From: Flavobacterium nitratireducens
GTDB lineage: Bacteria > Bacteroidota > Bacteroidia > Flavobacteriales > Flavobacteriaceae
Reading direction: 5' to 3'
DNA: 64,000 nucleotides
Assembly: GCF_029625335.1 (NCBI RefSeq)
Contig: NZ_CP121111.1
Location: 1,984,001-2,048,000, forward strand
The position numbers and the translations under genes are program-made. Position 1 is the first letter of the stretch. The number at the start of each line of letters is the position of its first letter. This document shows positions 9,261 to 18,066 of this stretch, piece by piece. The notes beneath the pieces were generated by a model. The model ran no database searches. It saw only the letters and a program-made list of their open reading frames with translations, and was not told where the DNA came from.

Positions 9261-9611
9261 TTATTCATTAAAAAAGATTTCTGAAAATTTCTCTAGAATA
9301 GGTCCTTCTACTATTTTATCTCTAACCAAAAACAATAGTCCAGTAAAAATGATATACAGAAAACCTACACAAAGAAAACCAAAAGTATAACTTCCAAGAT
9401 AATTTCCTATAGCAAAAGCTAACGCTATTGAAAAGAACAATAAAACCATACAAATACAAAGCAAAATTAAGGTGAACTTGAAAATCATAGTCGTTGATTT
9501 CATAGCCATCTTAAATGCCGATAATTTATAATATTCAAGATTTTTTTCAATAAATTCTTTCGTATTCTCCTGAATATTTTCGGTATGTTCTTTTAGTTCT
9601 TCAAAAGCCAT
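9261..9611 (-). CDS. Phage holin family / DUF1469-like membrane protein
   Basis: 116-aa protein with an N-terminal amphipathic helix (about 1-38, EELKEHTENIQENTKEF) and two adjacent hydrophobic helices (about 42-70 and 74-95). This layout is typical of the PF07332 'holin superfamily III' proteins, which in free-living bacteria are housekeeping membrane proteins and not prophage lysis genes. There are no other phage genes nearby. It is co-oriented with YtxH (26 bp gap) and the 84-aa protein. Confidence 0.7.
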   Translation of the reverse strand: MAFEELKEHTENIQENTKEFIEKNLEYYKLSAFKMAMKSTTMIFKFTLILLCICMVLLFFSIALAFAIGNYLGSYTFGFLCVGFLYIIFTGLLFLVRDKIVEGPILEKFSEIFFNE

Positions 9612-9637
9612 ATTTGTCTAATTGAGTTAATAAGTAA

Positions 9638-9937
9638 CTAATTCTTATAAAGTTTAGCATTTTTTTCTTTTAATTCAGCTAATTTTTTTTCTAAGAAAGT
9701 AATAGCATCTTCTGTCTTATAACTCATATTTGAAATCATATTATCATAAGACTCTTCTAAATCAACTTTAGCATTTGCTAATTTAGATTTTATGTCTTTT
9801 TCCAAATCTTTATAACCGTCTTTAATTTTTTGTCTGGTTTTCTCTCCTTTGTCTGGAGCAAACAAAATTCCTAATACAGCTCCAATTGCAGCGCCACTTG
9901 CAAGAGCTATCAAAGTTTTTCCTGTACTACTTGCCAT
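9638..9937 (-). CDS. YtxH domain-containing protein
   Basis: 99-aa protein with an N-terminal glycine-rich transmembrane helix (LIALASGAAIGAVLGILFAP, residues 9-28) followed by a conserved basic turn (DKGEKTRQKI) and a long charged amphipathic helix to the C terminus. This matches the YtxH general-stress family. It is the first gene of a three-gene cluster; the AT-rich 430 bp upstream should hold its promoter. Confidence 0.85.
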   Translation of the reverse strand: MASSTGKTLIALASGAAIGAVLGILFAPDKGEKTRQKIKDGYKDLEKDIKSKLANAKVDLEESYDNMISNMSYKTEDAITFLEKKLAELKEKNAKLYKN

Positions 9938-10371
9938 AATTTTATTTTTTTAAGTTCTTTATAAAGATACGATAATTTTAAAAAAGCATTTTATAAGAAT
10001 TTATATAAAATTTATAATATTTTCATAAAAAAGGGAAAATAAGATCTAAAGACAATAAAATGTTTTACAAGAAACTTTAAAAAATGGTTCTCCATTTTTT
10101 TAGAAGAAAAAAAGTTCGAAAAACAAATAGTATAACTTTTTAACTCCTGAATTTAAAAAAAATAGCCATAAAAAAGTAAAAACTCAAATAAAGCTTTCTA
10201 ATTAATAAAAATACAAAAAATGAGTTATTTATCGACAGATTTAAAAAAAGCGCTTAAAATTAAAATATGAAAGCGATTTTTAATCTAAAAAAATTATAGT
10301 TTTTATAATTAAAATAGTTTTTATAAATAATAAAAAAAAGCGCTTATTAAGCGCTTTTTGATAGTAATAAT
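9938..10371. other. Gene-free AT-rich stretch
   Basis: 434 bp of very AT-rich DNA between the YtxH gene start and the glnS 3' end. It holds the presumed YtxH promoter and the glnS terminator hairpin at its right end. A GCGCTT element near 10246 echoes half of the terminator stem. I see no convincing ORF or RNA gene. Confidence 0.5.
10332..10359 (-). terminator. glnS terminator
   Basis: Perfect AAAAAGCGCTT-ATT-AAGCGCTTTTT-type inverted repeat just past the glnS stop. On the minus strand it is followed by eight T. Confidence 0.8.
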
Positions 10372-12489
10372 TTATTTTAAAAATTCTTCTATAAATTCTA
10401 ATTCTCTTTCGGTAGAACTCTTAGGAGGATTTTCTTTTAATTTCAAAATTTCATCTTTAAAGAAATTTTTGAACTCTGAATCAAAAGCTAATTTGTTTAA
10501 ATTTAAAATTGCCCTCGATCGAACAAAAGTAGATTCACTTCGTAATGACATGGTGAATAATTTTGAAATTTCTTCATTGTCAAAATCAGAAATTTTCAAA
10601 GGAGCATATTTCAAAATCAAGTTAGCAAACAACAATGAACTTTTATTATTGTTAATATTTTTCTTGAATGAATTTTGCAACAAACTATAATTTGAAATTC
10701 CGGAAAGGGTCTCTCCTATTGCAGCTCTGATAGCAATTCGCTCTTCTCTAGTATTAACTTTGAAATATTTGTTGATATCTTTCAAAGCATTATTAATACT
10801 GTTGCTGTCTTTTTTACCTTTCTCTTCCCAGGCATCTTTCAATCCAACTGTTTTGTTAAATACTAATTTTGAAGCAGTTGAGTCTTTATCAACATTAAAA
10901 TATCCTAGGCGTTGAAATTGGAATTTATCACCAGAAACAGCAGTTTGTAAACTTGGTTCCACAAATCCTTTTACTGTTAACAACGAATTAGGATTAATAA
11001 AATCAAGAAAACTTTTCTCTTTATGAGAGTCTGGAGCTTCGTCTATAAACAAACGATCATACAAACGAACTTCGGCTTCAACAGCATGTTTTATAGAAAC
11101 CCAGTGTAATGTTCCTGCTACTTTACGCTTAGAAGCTTCACTTCCACTTCCACTACGACTGTCTTCATCATAAGTAACATGAATTTCAGTAATATTTCCT
11201 TCAGTATTTTTTACAACACTTTCACCCTTAATAATATAGGCATTTTTAAGACGTACTTCATTACCTAAACTTAAGCGGAAAAATTTAGCAGGAGCTTCTT
11301 CTAAAAAGTCTTCTCTTTCTATGTACATTTCACGAGAAAAAGGTACTTTTCTAAATCCAGCACTTTCATCTTCCTGATTATTTTCGGCATCTAACCATTC
11401 TTCTTTTCCTTCAGGATAATTAGTAATTACAACTTTTACAGGATCTAAAACAGCCATTACACGAGGTGCAGTTTTATTTAAATCATCACGTAAACAGAAT
11501 TCTAATAAAGAGAAATCAATGATATTTTCACGTTTGGCAACACCAATATTTTCACAAAATTTACGAATAGAAGCAGCTGTATAACCTCTTCTTCTTAAAC
11601 CAGAAATGGTAGGCATTCTTGGATCATCCCAACCATTTACATGATTTTCCTGAACTAATTGTAACAGTTTTCTTTTACTCATTACAGTATAATTCAGGTT
11701 TAAACGTGCAAATTCATATTGATGTGGTCTAACTAAGGTAGCATCATAAATTTGGTCTAAAAACCAATCGTATAATTCACGGTGCATTACAAATTCCAGT
11801 GTACAAATAGAATGCGAAATTTGCTCTAAATAATCACTTTCTCCATGTGTATAATCATACATTGGATAAATACACCAATCATTTCCTGTTCTATGATGTT
11901 CCTTATGTAAAACTCGGTACATAATAGGATCACGCATCAACATATTAGAAGAACTCATATCAATTTTAGCTCTTAAAACATGACTTCCTTCAGGGAATTT
12001 ACCATTTTTCATAGCATTAAAAAGAGTTAAATTCTCCTCTATTGTACGATTACGAAATGGACTATCAACACCTGGTTGAGAAGGTGTTCCTTTTTGTTCA
12101 GCCATAGCTTCTGAAGATTGACTATCTACATAAGCTTTACCACTATTAATTAAAATAATAGCCCAATCATACAACTGTTGGAAATAATCAGAAGCATACA
12201 ATTCTTTATCCCATTGAAAACCTAACCATTGTAAATCTTCCTTAATTGCATCTACATATTCCTGCTCTTCTTTAGCCGGATTTGTATCATCAAAACGTAA
12301 GTTTACAGGAGCATTATACTTTAATCCCAAACCAAAATTTAAACAAATGGATTTAGCATGTCCAATGTGTAAGTAACCATTAGGTTCAGGCGGAAAACGG
12401 AATCTTAATTTATCTTGAGGAAAACCTTTTGATAAGTTATCTTCAATAATTTGTTCTATGAAATGCAGTGATTTTTCTTCAGTTGACAT
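10372..12489 (-). CDS. glnS: Glutamine--tRNA ligase with C-terminal extension
   Basis: Charges tRNA-Gln with glutamine (class I synthetase). The HIGH-type motif is PPEPNGYLHIGHAKS at about residues 29-43, and the KMSKS-type motif is VMSKRKL at about 271-277. It is 705 aa, versus about 550 for the E. coli enzyme. The extra ~145 residues after the anticodon-binding barrels (from about 560, NSINNALKDINKYF) form a helical domain with repeated helical hairpins; it may be the YqeY/GatB-tail-like or HEAT-like extension seen in some bacterial GlnRS. Its presence implies direct glutaminylation of tRNA-Gln. Confidence 0.95.
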   Translation of the reverse strand: MSTEEKSLHFIEQIIEDNLSKGFPQDKLRFRFPPEPNGYLHIGHAKSICLNFGLGLKYNAPVNLRFDDTNPAKEEQEYVDAIKEDLQWLGFQWDKELYASDYFQQLYDWAIILINSGKAYVDSQSSEAMAEQKGTPSQPGVDSPFRNRTIEENLTLFNAMKNGKFPEGSHVLRAKIDMSSSNMLMRDPIMYRVLHKEHHRTGNDWCIYPMYDYTHGESDYLEQISHSICTLEFVMHRELYDWFLDQIYDATLVRPHQYEFARLNLNYTVMSKRKLLQLVQENHVNGWDDPRMPTISGLRRRGYTAASIRKFCENIGVAKRENIIDFSLLEFCLRDDLNKTAPRVMAVLDPVKVVITNYPEGKEEWLDAENNQEDESAGFRKVPFSREMYIEREDFLEEAPAKFFRLSLGNEVRLKNAYIIKGESVVKNTEGNITEIHVTYDEDSRSGSGSEASKRKVAGTLHWVSIKHAVEAEVRLYDRLFIDEAPDSHKEKSFLDFINPNSLLTVKGFVEPSLQTAVSGDKFQFQRLGYFNVDKDSTASKLVFNKTVGLKDAWEEKGKKDSNSINNALKDINKYFKVNTREERIAIRAAIGETLSGISNYSLLQNSFKKNINNNKSSLLFANLILKYAPLKISDFDNEEISKLFTMSLRSESTFVRSRAILNLNKLAFDSEFKNFFKDEILKLKENPPKSSTERELEFIEEFLK

Positions 12490-12631
12490 GTCTAAATTTT
12501 AAAAAGACAAAGTTATCAAAATTGTTCATTAAATAAAGGATAGAACAATTGCATATTGACTTTGAAGGCTAAAATTTCAAATATTTTGTACTTTTACCAC
12601 CAATTCAAACTAATAAATCAGCAACAAGAAT

Positions 12632-12991
12632 ATGGAAACTATCAAATTAAAAAATATCCGAACTTTTTCTAATCACGGATGCTTATTAGAAGAAGCAAAA
12701 ATAGGTTCTGATTACACTGTTGATTTAACGATTAAAGCTAATTTACAACAATCAACTCAATCTGATAAGCTGGCTGATACTGTAGATTATGTACATTTGA
12801 ATCGAATAGTAGTAGAAGAAATGGCTATACGATCGGAATTATTAGAACATGTAGCTAAAAGAATCAATAAAAGAATACTTGACGAATTACCAATGGTTCA
12901 AAAAACTAAAGTTGCCGTTTCTAAAATAAACCCTCCAATAGGTGGTGATGTTGAATCAGTTACCTTAATTTTAGAAGAAAGCAGAAATTAG
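12632..12991 (+). CDS. folB: Dihydroneopterin aldolase
   Basis: Converts 7,8-dihydroneopterin to 6-hydroxymethyl-dihydropterin and glycolaldehyde in folate biosynthesis. It is 119 aa, the family length. Recognisable segments are IKLKNIRTFSNHGCLLEE at the N terminus, where the family usually has YGYHG..EEE, then DTVDYVHL (about 48-55) and a C-terminal KINPPIGGDVESV. It is a single gene divergent from glnS, with about 140 bp between. A TACTTTTA at 12589 is a weak -7 candidate. Confidence 0.9.
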   Translation: METIKLKNIRTFSNHGCLLEEAKIGSDYTVDLTIKANLQQSTQSDKLADTVDYVHLNRIVVEEMAIRSELLEHVAKRINKRILDELPMVQKTKVAVSKINPPIGGDVESVTLILEESRN

Positions 12992-13093
12992 GATTTGTGA
13001 TTTTATATAAATGATTTGTGATTTCAGATTTTAAAACTTGACTTCAAACCGTTTTATTTAGAATTCGACATTTGGATTTATGATTTTTTATTT

Positions 13094-13101
13094 TACCTTT
13101 G
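13094..13101 (+). promoter_or_regulatory. -7 element for tRNA-Cys
   Basis: TACCTTTG matches TAnnTTTG 18 bp before the mature tRNA 5' end. Confidence 0.55.
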
Positions 13102-13118
13102 CAATCCATAAAAACAAT

Positions 13119-13189
13119 GGCGTCGTGGCCGAGCGGCTAGGCTGGGCTCTGCAAAAGCTCCTACTCCGGTTCGAATCCGGACGATGCCT
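13119..13189 (+). tRNA. tRNA-Cys (GCA)
   Basis: 71-nt cloverleaf. The acceptor GGCGTCG pairs with CGATGCC, the anticodon stem GGGCT/AGCTC carries the loop CTGCAAA (anticodon GCA), and the T arm is CCGG-TTCGAAT-CCGG. The discriminator is U, as expected for tRNA-Cys. The CCA end is not encoded (TCA follows). Confidence 0.95.
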
Positions 13190-13192
13190 CAG

Positions 13193-13222
13193 AAAGAGAT
13201 ACAGAAATGTGTCTCTTTTTTT
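13193..13222 (+). terminator. tRNA-Cys terminator
   Basis: AGAGATACA-GAAA-TGTGTCTCT hairpin (one G-U) followed by T8. Confidence 0.8.
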
Positions 13223-13258
13223 TATATCTAATTTTTGAGAAAAATTAAGTAAAGCATA

Positions 13259-13281
13259 GGTTCAAATCCGGACGAATACTC
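13259..13281 (+). repeat. Degenerate copy of the tRNA-Cys 3' end
   Basis: The 23-nt block beginning GGTTCAAATCCGGACGA matches the T-arm/acceptor 3' end of the tRNA-Cys at 13168-13190 in 19 of 23 positions. A T8 tract lies about 25 nt further on. It may be a relic of a tandem tRNA or of an integration site; no 5' tRNA half is present. Confidence 0.55.
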
Positions 13282-13327
13282 TAGAATCTATAAAGAAATT
13301 AAAAGTTTTTTTTATGTCAATTATTTA

Positions 13328-13353
13328 GTCATTGCGAGGAACGAAGCAATCTC
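13328..13353. repeat. Dispersed intergenic repeat (GTCATTGCGAGGAACGAAGC type)
   Basis: The block starting GTCATTGCGAGGAACGAAGC is a widely scattered intergenic repeat in Bacteroidota and some other genomes. An approximate inverted partner (GAGATT..CACT..CAATCGCAAT) follows to about 13400, suggesting a hairpin. Recognised from memory; copy number in this genome cannot be seen. Confidence 0.55.
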
Positions 13354-13409
13354 ATTTAGTTTAATTAAATTTAGTGAGATTTCCACTCTACAATCGCAAT
13401 ACAAAACAC

Positions 13410-13437
13410 AAAAAAACCGCTCAAAATAAGCGGTTTA
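13410..13437 (-). terminator. Terminator of the LysE-type gene
   Basis: ACCGCT-CAAAATA-AGCGGT hairpin followed, on the minus strand, by T7. Confidence 0.75.
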
Positions 13438-13450
13438 AATATCATTTTTG

Positions 13451-14130
13451 TTATTGTTTTTCAATCCTTTCAAAAGCTTGCTTCACCATTTCTTTTTCTT
13501 TTGGAAACCAGCCTTGAACAATTAAAACTAATCCAAAAAACATCAAAACAATACTGATTCCTTTTTTAATTCTAAGGATATTGGAAGGTGTCATTTTAGA
13601 TTTTAATTGTTTTGCTAAAAGGATTTTAATACAATCGACTAACAAATAAGTGATGATTACGGTACTAAAAAAAGTCATCATTCTGGAGGTTTGCATCTCT
13701 AATTTTGGACCAACAGAAATAATTACAGCCAACCAAAAACCTAATACTCCAATATTAATGATATTCAAAAAAAGTCCTTTAATAAACAAACTGAAATAAT
13801 CTTTTTTAAGGATTTCTTTATCAATCTCTTTAGTATTAATTTTCTTTTCTTTTCTTAAACTTATAAAAGAAATTATACCATAAGCCAACATTAATATTCC
13901 TCCAAATATGAAAAGAGCAGGCTTATCTTTTAAACTTTGAATTAATCTAAAACTACCTAAATAGGCAATTGCAATAAAAATAATATCTCCAGTAACTACT
14001 CCTAAATCAAAAAAAGAGCGGCCCTGAATCCTTTTATAATACTGGTTTCCAATAAAATAAAAAAAACAGGACCAATCATAAAACTCAAAAATATTCCCCA
14101 AGGAATACCTGATAAAATATCGTTAATCAT
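13451..14130 (-). pseudogene. LysE/RhtB-type exporter, one-base frameshift
   Basis: Six-helix amino-acid exporter of the LysE superfamily (inner membrane). The real start is the ATG at 14130, encoding MINDILSGIPWGIFLSF then MIGPVFFILLETSIIKG. The frame breaks at an A7 run (14009-14015, plus strand). One additional A restores FFDLGVVTGDIIFIAIAYLG and gives 226 aa, the normal family length. Without correction, only the downstream 216-aa frame with a foreign N terminus is open. The intact remainder and the homopolymer position favour a sequencing error over true inactivation. Substrate unknown. Confidence 0.8.
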
Positions 14131-14168
14131 TAATTTTAGAATTTTAAAGAGAATAAAAATACATTTTT

Positions 14169-14849
14169 TTATTCTTTTTCTTCAATTTTTCCTCCTAAAA
14201 TGGTTTGTTGATTAATTTGTTTTGGTTTTCCATAAATCGAAACTGTACCTCCTGCTTTTACCTTAGCATCAACTAAGGTGCTAGCATTAATCTCGGCATT
14301 ACCTCCAGCGGAGAGGTTAATTGTAGTTTGTGAAGTATGTAAATTTTTAGCTTTTAAAATACCACCAGACATGATTACTACATCTTGATTAGCAGCAGCT
14401 CCGCTCAATTCAATAACCCCACCAGTAACCGCTTTTACATTCACTTTTTGAGCATCTACTTTTACAGTTATTTTAGCTCCTTCTTTTACACTTATTCCTA
14501 AAATTGTTTCTTTAAAAACAGCATCACTACTTATTACTGAACCTTCACTTCCCGAAATATCATCAATATTTTTATAATACAATTGTATCGAAATGTCATC
14601 TCCTGATAACAATTTTGGGAAAGGCATTCTCAATTTTAGTTCACCATTGTTATTCACAACTTCTACTTCTTTTTCTCTATTTCCTTTAATTACTACTTTG
14701 TTTTCATTCGATGGAATTAGCTTAACTGTAAGTTTATCAAAGACTTTAACAGAGTTAAAATCACCTAATTTTTTGGTTACTTGTCCAAATGTGAATTGTG
14801 TTGCAATAACAAATGCAACTAAAAATAATTTGTTCATTTTCATTTTCAT
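14169..14849 (-). CDS. Head GIN domain-containing protein (DUF2807)
   Basis: Secreted or outer-surface protein with the DUF2807 'putative auto-transporter adhesin, head GIN' beta-helix fold. It has a signal peptide MKMKMNKLFLVAFVIATQFTFG, then repetitive short beta strands such as VKVDAQKVNVKAVTGGVIELSG. It is 226 aa. Its ATG overlaps the rnr stop codon by 1 bp (TAATG), so it is probably co-translated with rnr. MNK at 14837 is an alternative start. Function is uncharacterised. Confidence 0.85.
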   Translation of the reverse strand: MKMKMNKLFLVAFVIATQFTFGQVTKKLGDFNSVKVFDKLTVKLIPSNENKVVIKGNREKEVEVVNNNGELKLRMPFPKLLSGDDISIQLYYKNIDDISGSEGSVISSDAVFKETILGISVKEGAKITVKVDAQKVNVKAVTGGVIELSGAAANQDVVIMSGGILKAKNLHTSQTTINLSAGGNAEINASTLVDAKVKAGGTVSIYGKPKQINQQTILGGKIEEKE

Positions 14850-17041
14850 TAATTTTCTGTTTCTTCTGATCTTCTTAAAAAATTAAAATCCAATTGTTTT
14901 TTAACTAAATCGGCGTTTTTAACCTTAACGTAAATTTCGTCTCCTAATTGTAATAATTGATGAGAAGTTGCACCCACTAGAGCATATTGTTTTTCATCAA
15001 GGGTGTAATAATCTTCTTTTATATCTCTAATACGAATCATTCCTTCACATTTATTTTCGATAATTTCAACGTAAATTCCCCATTCGGTAACCCCAGAAAT
15101 AACACCTAAAAACTCCTGATCCTGATGATCCTGCATGTATTTTACCTGCATGTATTTGATAGAATCCCTTTCAGCATTTGTAGCTAAACCTTCCATCGTA
15201 GAACAATGCAAACATTTTGTTTCAAACAATTCTTCATCAGCCGATTTTCCACCGTCTAAATAATACTGCAACAAACGATGCACCATAACGTCAGGATAAC
15301 GACGAATTGGCGAAGTAAAATGCGAATAATAATCAAAAGCTAAACCGTAATGACCAATATTATCCGTAGAATATTTGGCTTTACTCATACTTCTAATAGC
15401 CAGTGTATCAATTAAATTTTGTTCTTTTTTACCACTTACATCTTCCATCAGTTTATTCAATGATTTCGAAATATCCCCTGGATTTCTAAAATCAATTTTA
15501 TAACCAAATTTTGCAATTACATTTTGCATAGCTATTAATTTATCTTCGTTAGGTTCGTCGTGAATCCTGTAAACGAAAGTTTTCTTTTGTTTACCAATGA
15601 ATTCCGCTACTCTCCTATTGGCTAACAACATGAATTCTTCAATTAAGTGATTAGCATCTTTAGAAATTTTAAAATAAACTCCTTCTGGTTCTCCTTCGGC
15701 ATCCAAATTAAATTTCACTTCTACCTTATCAAATGAAATCGCTCCATCATTCATTCTCTTTTTACGAAGAATTTTAGCTAATTCGTCTAATTTAAGCGTT
15801 GCTGTGACAATTTCGGCAGGAACTTGATACGAAGTACCCGTTAATGAAATTTCTTCCGGAATTACATCGTTTTTGGTTTCAATGATGTATTGTGCTTCTT
15901 CGTATGAAAAACGTTGGTCTGAATAAATAACGGTTCTACCAAACCATTGATTAATAACCTGACTTTTTTCATTGATTTCAAATACTGCCGAAAAAGTATA
16001 TTTCTCTTCCTGCGGACGCAAAGAACAGGCAAAATTGGATAAAACTTCAGGTAACATTGGCACTACTCTATCCACTAAATACACCGAAGTAGCTCTTTGA
16101 TAAGCTTCATCATCAAGAATAGTTCCTTCTTCTAAATAATGCGAAACATCAGCAATGTGAATACCAATTTCGTAGTTTCCATTTTCTAATTTTTTGAACG
16201 AAAGTGCATCATCAAAATCCTTGGCATCTTTTGGATCAATAGTAAATGTTAGCGTATCACGCATATCACGACGCTTAGCAATCTCAGCTTCTGTGATTGA
16301 AGTATCAATCTTTTGAGCATAAGTTTCTACTTCAATTGGAAACTCTGCCGGTAAACCATATTCGGCTAAAATAGCATGGATTTCAGTATCATGTTCTCCT
16401 GGTCTTCCAAGAACTTTTACTACTTTTCCAAAAGGACTATCAGCTCTTTTAGGCCAATCTTCGATATGAACCAATACCACATCTCCGTTTTGAGCTTCAC
16501 CTAAATTATCTTTTGGAACAAAAATATCAGTATACATTTTTGGATTAGCAGTCGATACAAAAGCAAAGTTTTTTTGAATATCAATTACTCCAACAAAGTC
16601 AGTTTTAGCTCTTTCTACAATCTCAACAACCTCACCTTCAGGACGTCTTCCTTTTCTTCGGTTATAGACATACACTTTGACTTTATCTTTATCTAAAGCA
16701 TGATTCAAATTATTGGTAGGGATAAAAATATCATCTTCAAATTCCTCACAAATAAAATAAGCCGTTTTACGGCTCGTCATATCTATAGTTCCTTCGTAAT
16801 AATCTTGACTTACAGCTTTAATTAAATATTTTCCAGGTTCTGACTCGATGATTTTCTTTTCGGCAGCAAGAATTTTTAAATCTTTTATAATTTGATTTCT
16901 ACTTTGTGTATCATCTTTCTCTAAAATGGCTGCTATTTGCTTATAATTGAATGCTTTATTAGCACTTTTAGACAAAATTTTTATAATTTTATCAGAGAAA
17001 CTTTTCTCTTTTTTAGCAGGCTTTCTTATTCTTTTTCCCAT
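14849..17041 (-). CDS. rnr: Ribonuclease R
   Basis: Processive 3'-5' exoribonuclease that degrades structured RNA. It is 730 aa. N-terminal winged-helix and cold-shock domains (about 1-230) precede the RNB catalytic domain, whose Asp cluster is TIDPKDAKDFDDALSF (about residues 265-280). The RNB-type HYGLAFDYYSHFTSPIRRYPD is at about 590 and a C-terminal S1 domain (FLGVISGVTEWGIYVEI) lies at about 645-725. It is the first gene of an rnr-DUF2807 operon, transcribed away from the likely origin. Confidence 0.95.
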   Translation of the reverse strand: MGKRIRKPAKKEKSFSDKIIKILSKSANKAFNYKQIAAILEKDDTQSRNQIIKDLKILAAEKKIIESEPGKYLIKAVSQDYYEGTIDMTSRKTAYFICEEFEDDIFIPTNNLNHALDKDKVKVYVYNRRKGRRPEGEVVEIVERAKTDFVGVIDIQKNFAFVSTANPKMYTDIFVPKDNLGEAQNGDVVLVHIEDWPKRADSPFGKVVKVLGRPGEHDTEIHAILAEYGLPAEFPIEVETYAQKIDTSITEAEIAKRRDMRDTLTFTIDPKDAKDFDDALSFKKLENGNYEIGIHIADVSHYLEEGTILDDEAYQRATSVYLVDRVVPMLPEVLSNFACSLRPQEEKYTFSAVFEINEKSQVINQWFGRTVIYSDQRFSYEEAQYIIETKNDVIPEEISLTGTSYQVPAEIVTATLKLDELAKILRKKRMNDGAISFDKVEVKFNLDAEGEPEGVYFKISKDANHLIEEFMLLANRRVAEFIGKQKKTFVYRIHDEPNEDKLIAMQNVIAKFGYKIDFRNPGDISKSLNKLMEDVSGKKEQNLIDTLAIRSMSKAKYSTDNIGHYGLAFDYYSHFTSPIRRYPDVMVHRLLQYYLDGGKSADEELFETKCLHCSTMEGLATNAERDSIKYMQVKYMQDHQDQEFLGVISGVTEWGIYVEIIENKCEGMIRIRDIKEDYYTLDEKQYALVGATSHQLLQLGDEIYVKVKNADLVKKQLDFNFLRRSEETEN

Positions 17042-17159
17042 ACTTCTTTTCTTAAAAGTCGAAAATTACGAAATAGTTAGCCAGTTCTAAAGAAAAGAAT
17101 CAGTTTTAAAGAAATTATAACGTATACTTGAGTTGTTTCTTCAATAAAATCAATTCGAT

Positions 17160-17399
17160 ATGGAAACTTTTATTACCATCGCTACTTTTAATTACATCCA
17201 TGAAATCGAAATTTTGAAACATCGTTTAGATCAAGAAGGCTTACAATACTATTTTGAAAACGAATTCATGACAGCTATTGCTCCCTTCTACTCGACTGCT
17301 TTGGGCGGAATCAAACTTAAAATTCACCCTAACGATTCTGAAACAGTAAAAACAATTCTTCAAGAAATGAAATACGATAACAATCTAAAAATTGTTTAG
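17160..17399 (+). CDS. DUF2007 'putative signal transducing protein'
   Basis: 79-aa protein METFITIATFNYIHEIEILK..., matching the small GlnB-like DUF2007 fold: a beta strand, a helix with HRLDQEGL, a beta hairpin (GGIKLKIHPND) and a C-terminal helix. Function is unknown. It is divergent from rnr and adjoins the AT-rich origin-like block. Confidence 0.8.
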   Translation: METFITIATFNYIHEIEILKHRLDQEGLQYYFENEFMTAIAPFYSTALGGIKLKIHPNDSETVKTILQEMKYDNNLKIV

Positions 17400-18066
17400 T
17401 TTTCAAAGTTGTCAACATATATTAATATTATAAAAAAGAAATTTTAAAATTTTAAAAAATATTTATTGTTATTATAGTGTGTTAATAGATGCAATAATTA
17501 TTTTAGAAATTGTTTTTAAATCAAGTTTTAGCTTGTTATCAAGAGTTATTAACATAGTTATTTTAGTCTAATGTTTTAATTTTTAAGACTTTTTAAATTA
17601 TAATTAACAACTGTTGATAACCTAAAATTATTTAAAAATGTAAATAAGTTCATAGTCAAAAAATGTTGATAACCTCTATTTTAAATATTGATAACTATTC
17701 TAAAAATTCAACAAACTTTGTTTGGATTTTTGATTGCTGTTTTTGATTGTAAATTTTTCTCATACAAGCAAAAAAAAGTTCTAATTTTCTATTCATAGTT
17801 ATCAACAATTCGTGTTAAATTAAAGTTAACTGAAAATCAATGATTTAGGTTTTAATATTAACAATATAAAATTTTAACAAATTAATTATGGATTATCTAT
17901 TGATTTTCAATAATTTATAAATTGTTAAAAATGTTGATAACCTCATATCTATCTGAAAATGTATTTTTTATATTTATAAAAATGTTGTGGTATTTTTTAG
18001 CTTTTTAAAAAAGAATAAAATAGAAATAGATTTGGTAAATTTGCAACAAAATTAAAACATACTAAA
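17400..18066. other. Candidate replication origin (oriC) with DnaA-box-like cluster
   Basis: 667 bp without a gene, extremely AT-rich. The 12-mer TGTTGATAACCT occurs three times on the plus strand (17612-17623, 17664-17675, 17932-17943). An inverted TTATCAACA is at 17799-17807, and near matches are at 17409-17417 (TTGTCAACA), 17536-17544 (TTATCAAGA) and 17687-17695 (ATTGATAAC). The core TTATCAACA differs by one base from the E. coli DnaA box TTATCCACA. Gene orientation changes from mostly minus on the left to mostly plus on the right, and two parS-like sites lie 16 kb away. dnaA is not in the window, and origins in this phylum need not adjoin dnaA. Confidence 0.65.
18036..18043 (+). promoter_or_regulatory. 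-7 element for rpiB
   Basis: TAAATTTG matches TAnnTTTG, 24 bp before the rpiB ATG. Confidence 0.45.

Noticed and set aside
9261-9937. Prophage lysis module (holin-like gene)
   Set aside because: The holin-superfamily protein sits with YtxH and a small conserved protein and has no endolysin, integrase or structural genes nearby.
10358-10690. 110-aa plus-strand ORF opposite the glnS 3' end
   Set aside because: Antisense shadow of glnS; composition is the complement of its helical tail and it has no start context or homologous feel.
14169-14849. Autotransporter adhesin
   Set aside because: The DUF2807 label carries that historical name, but there is no translocator barrel; only the head-GIN beta-helix domain is present.
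17400-18066. Possible CRISPR or small-RNA locus
   Set aside because: The repeated TGTTGATAACCT units are irregularly spaced and too short for CRISPR repeats; the DnaA-box reading explains them better. No CRISPR array was seen anywhere in the window.
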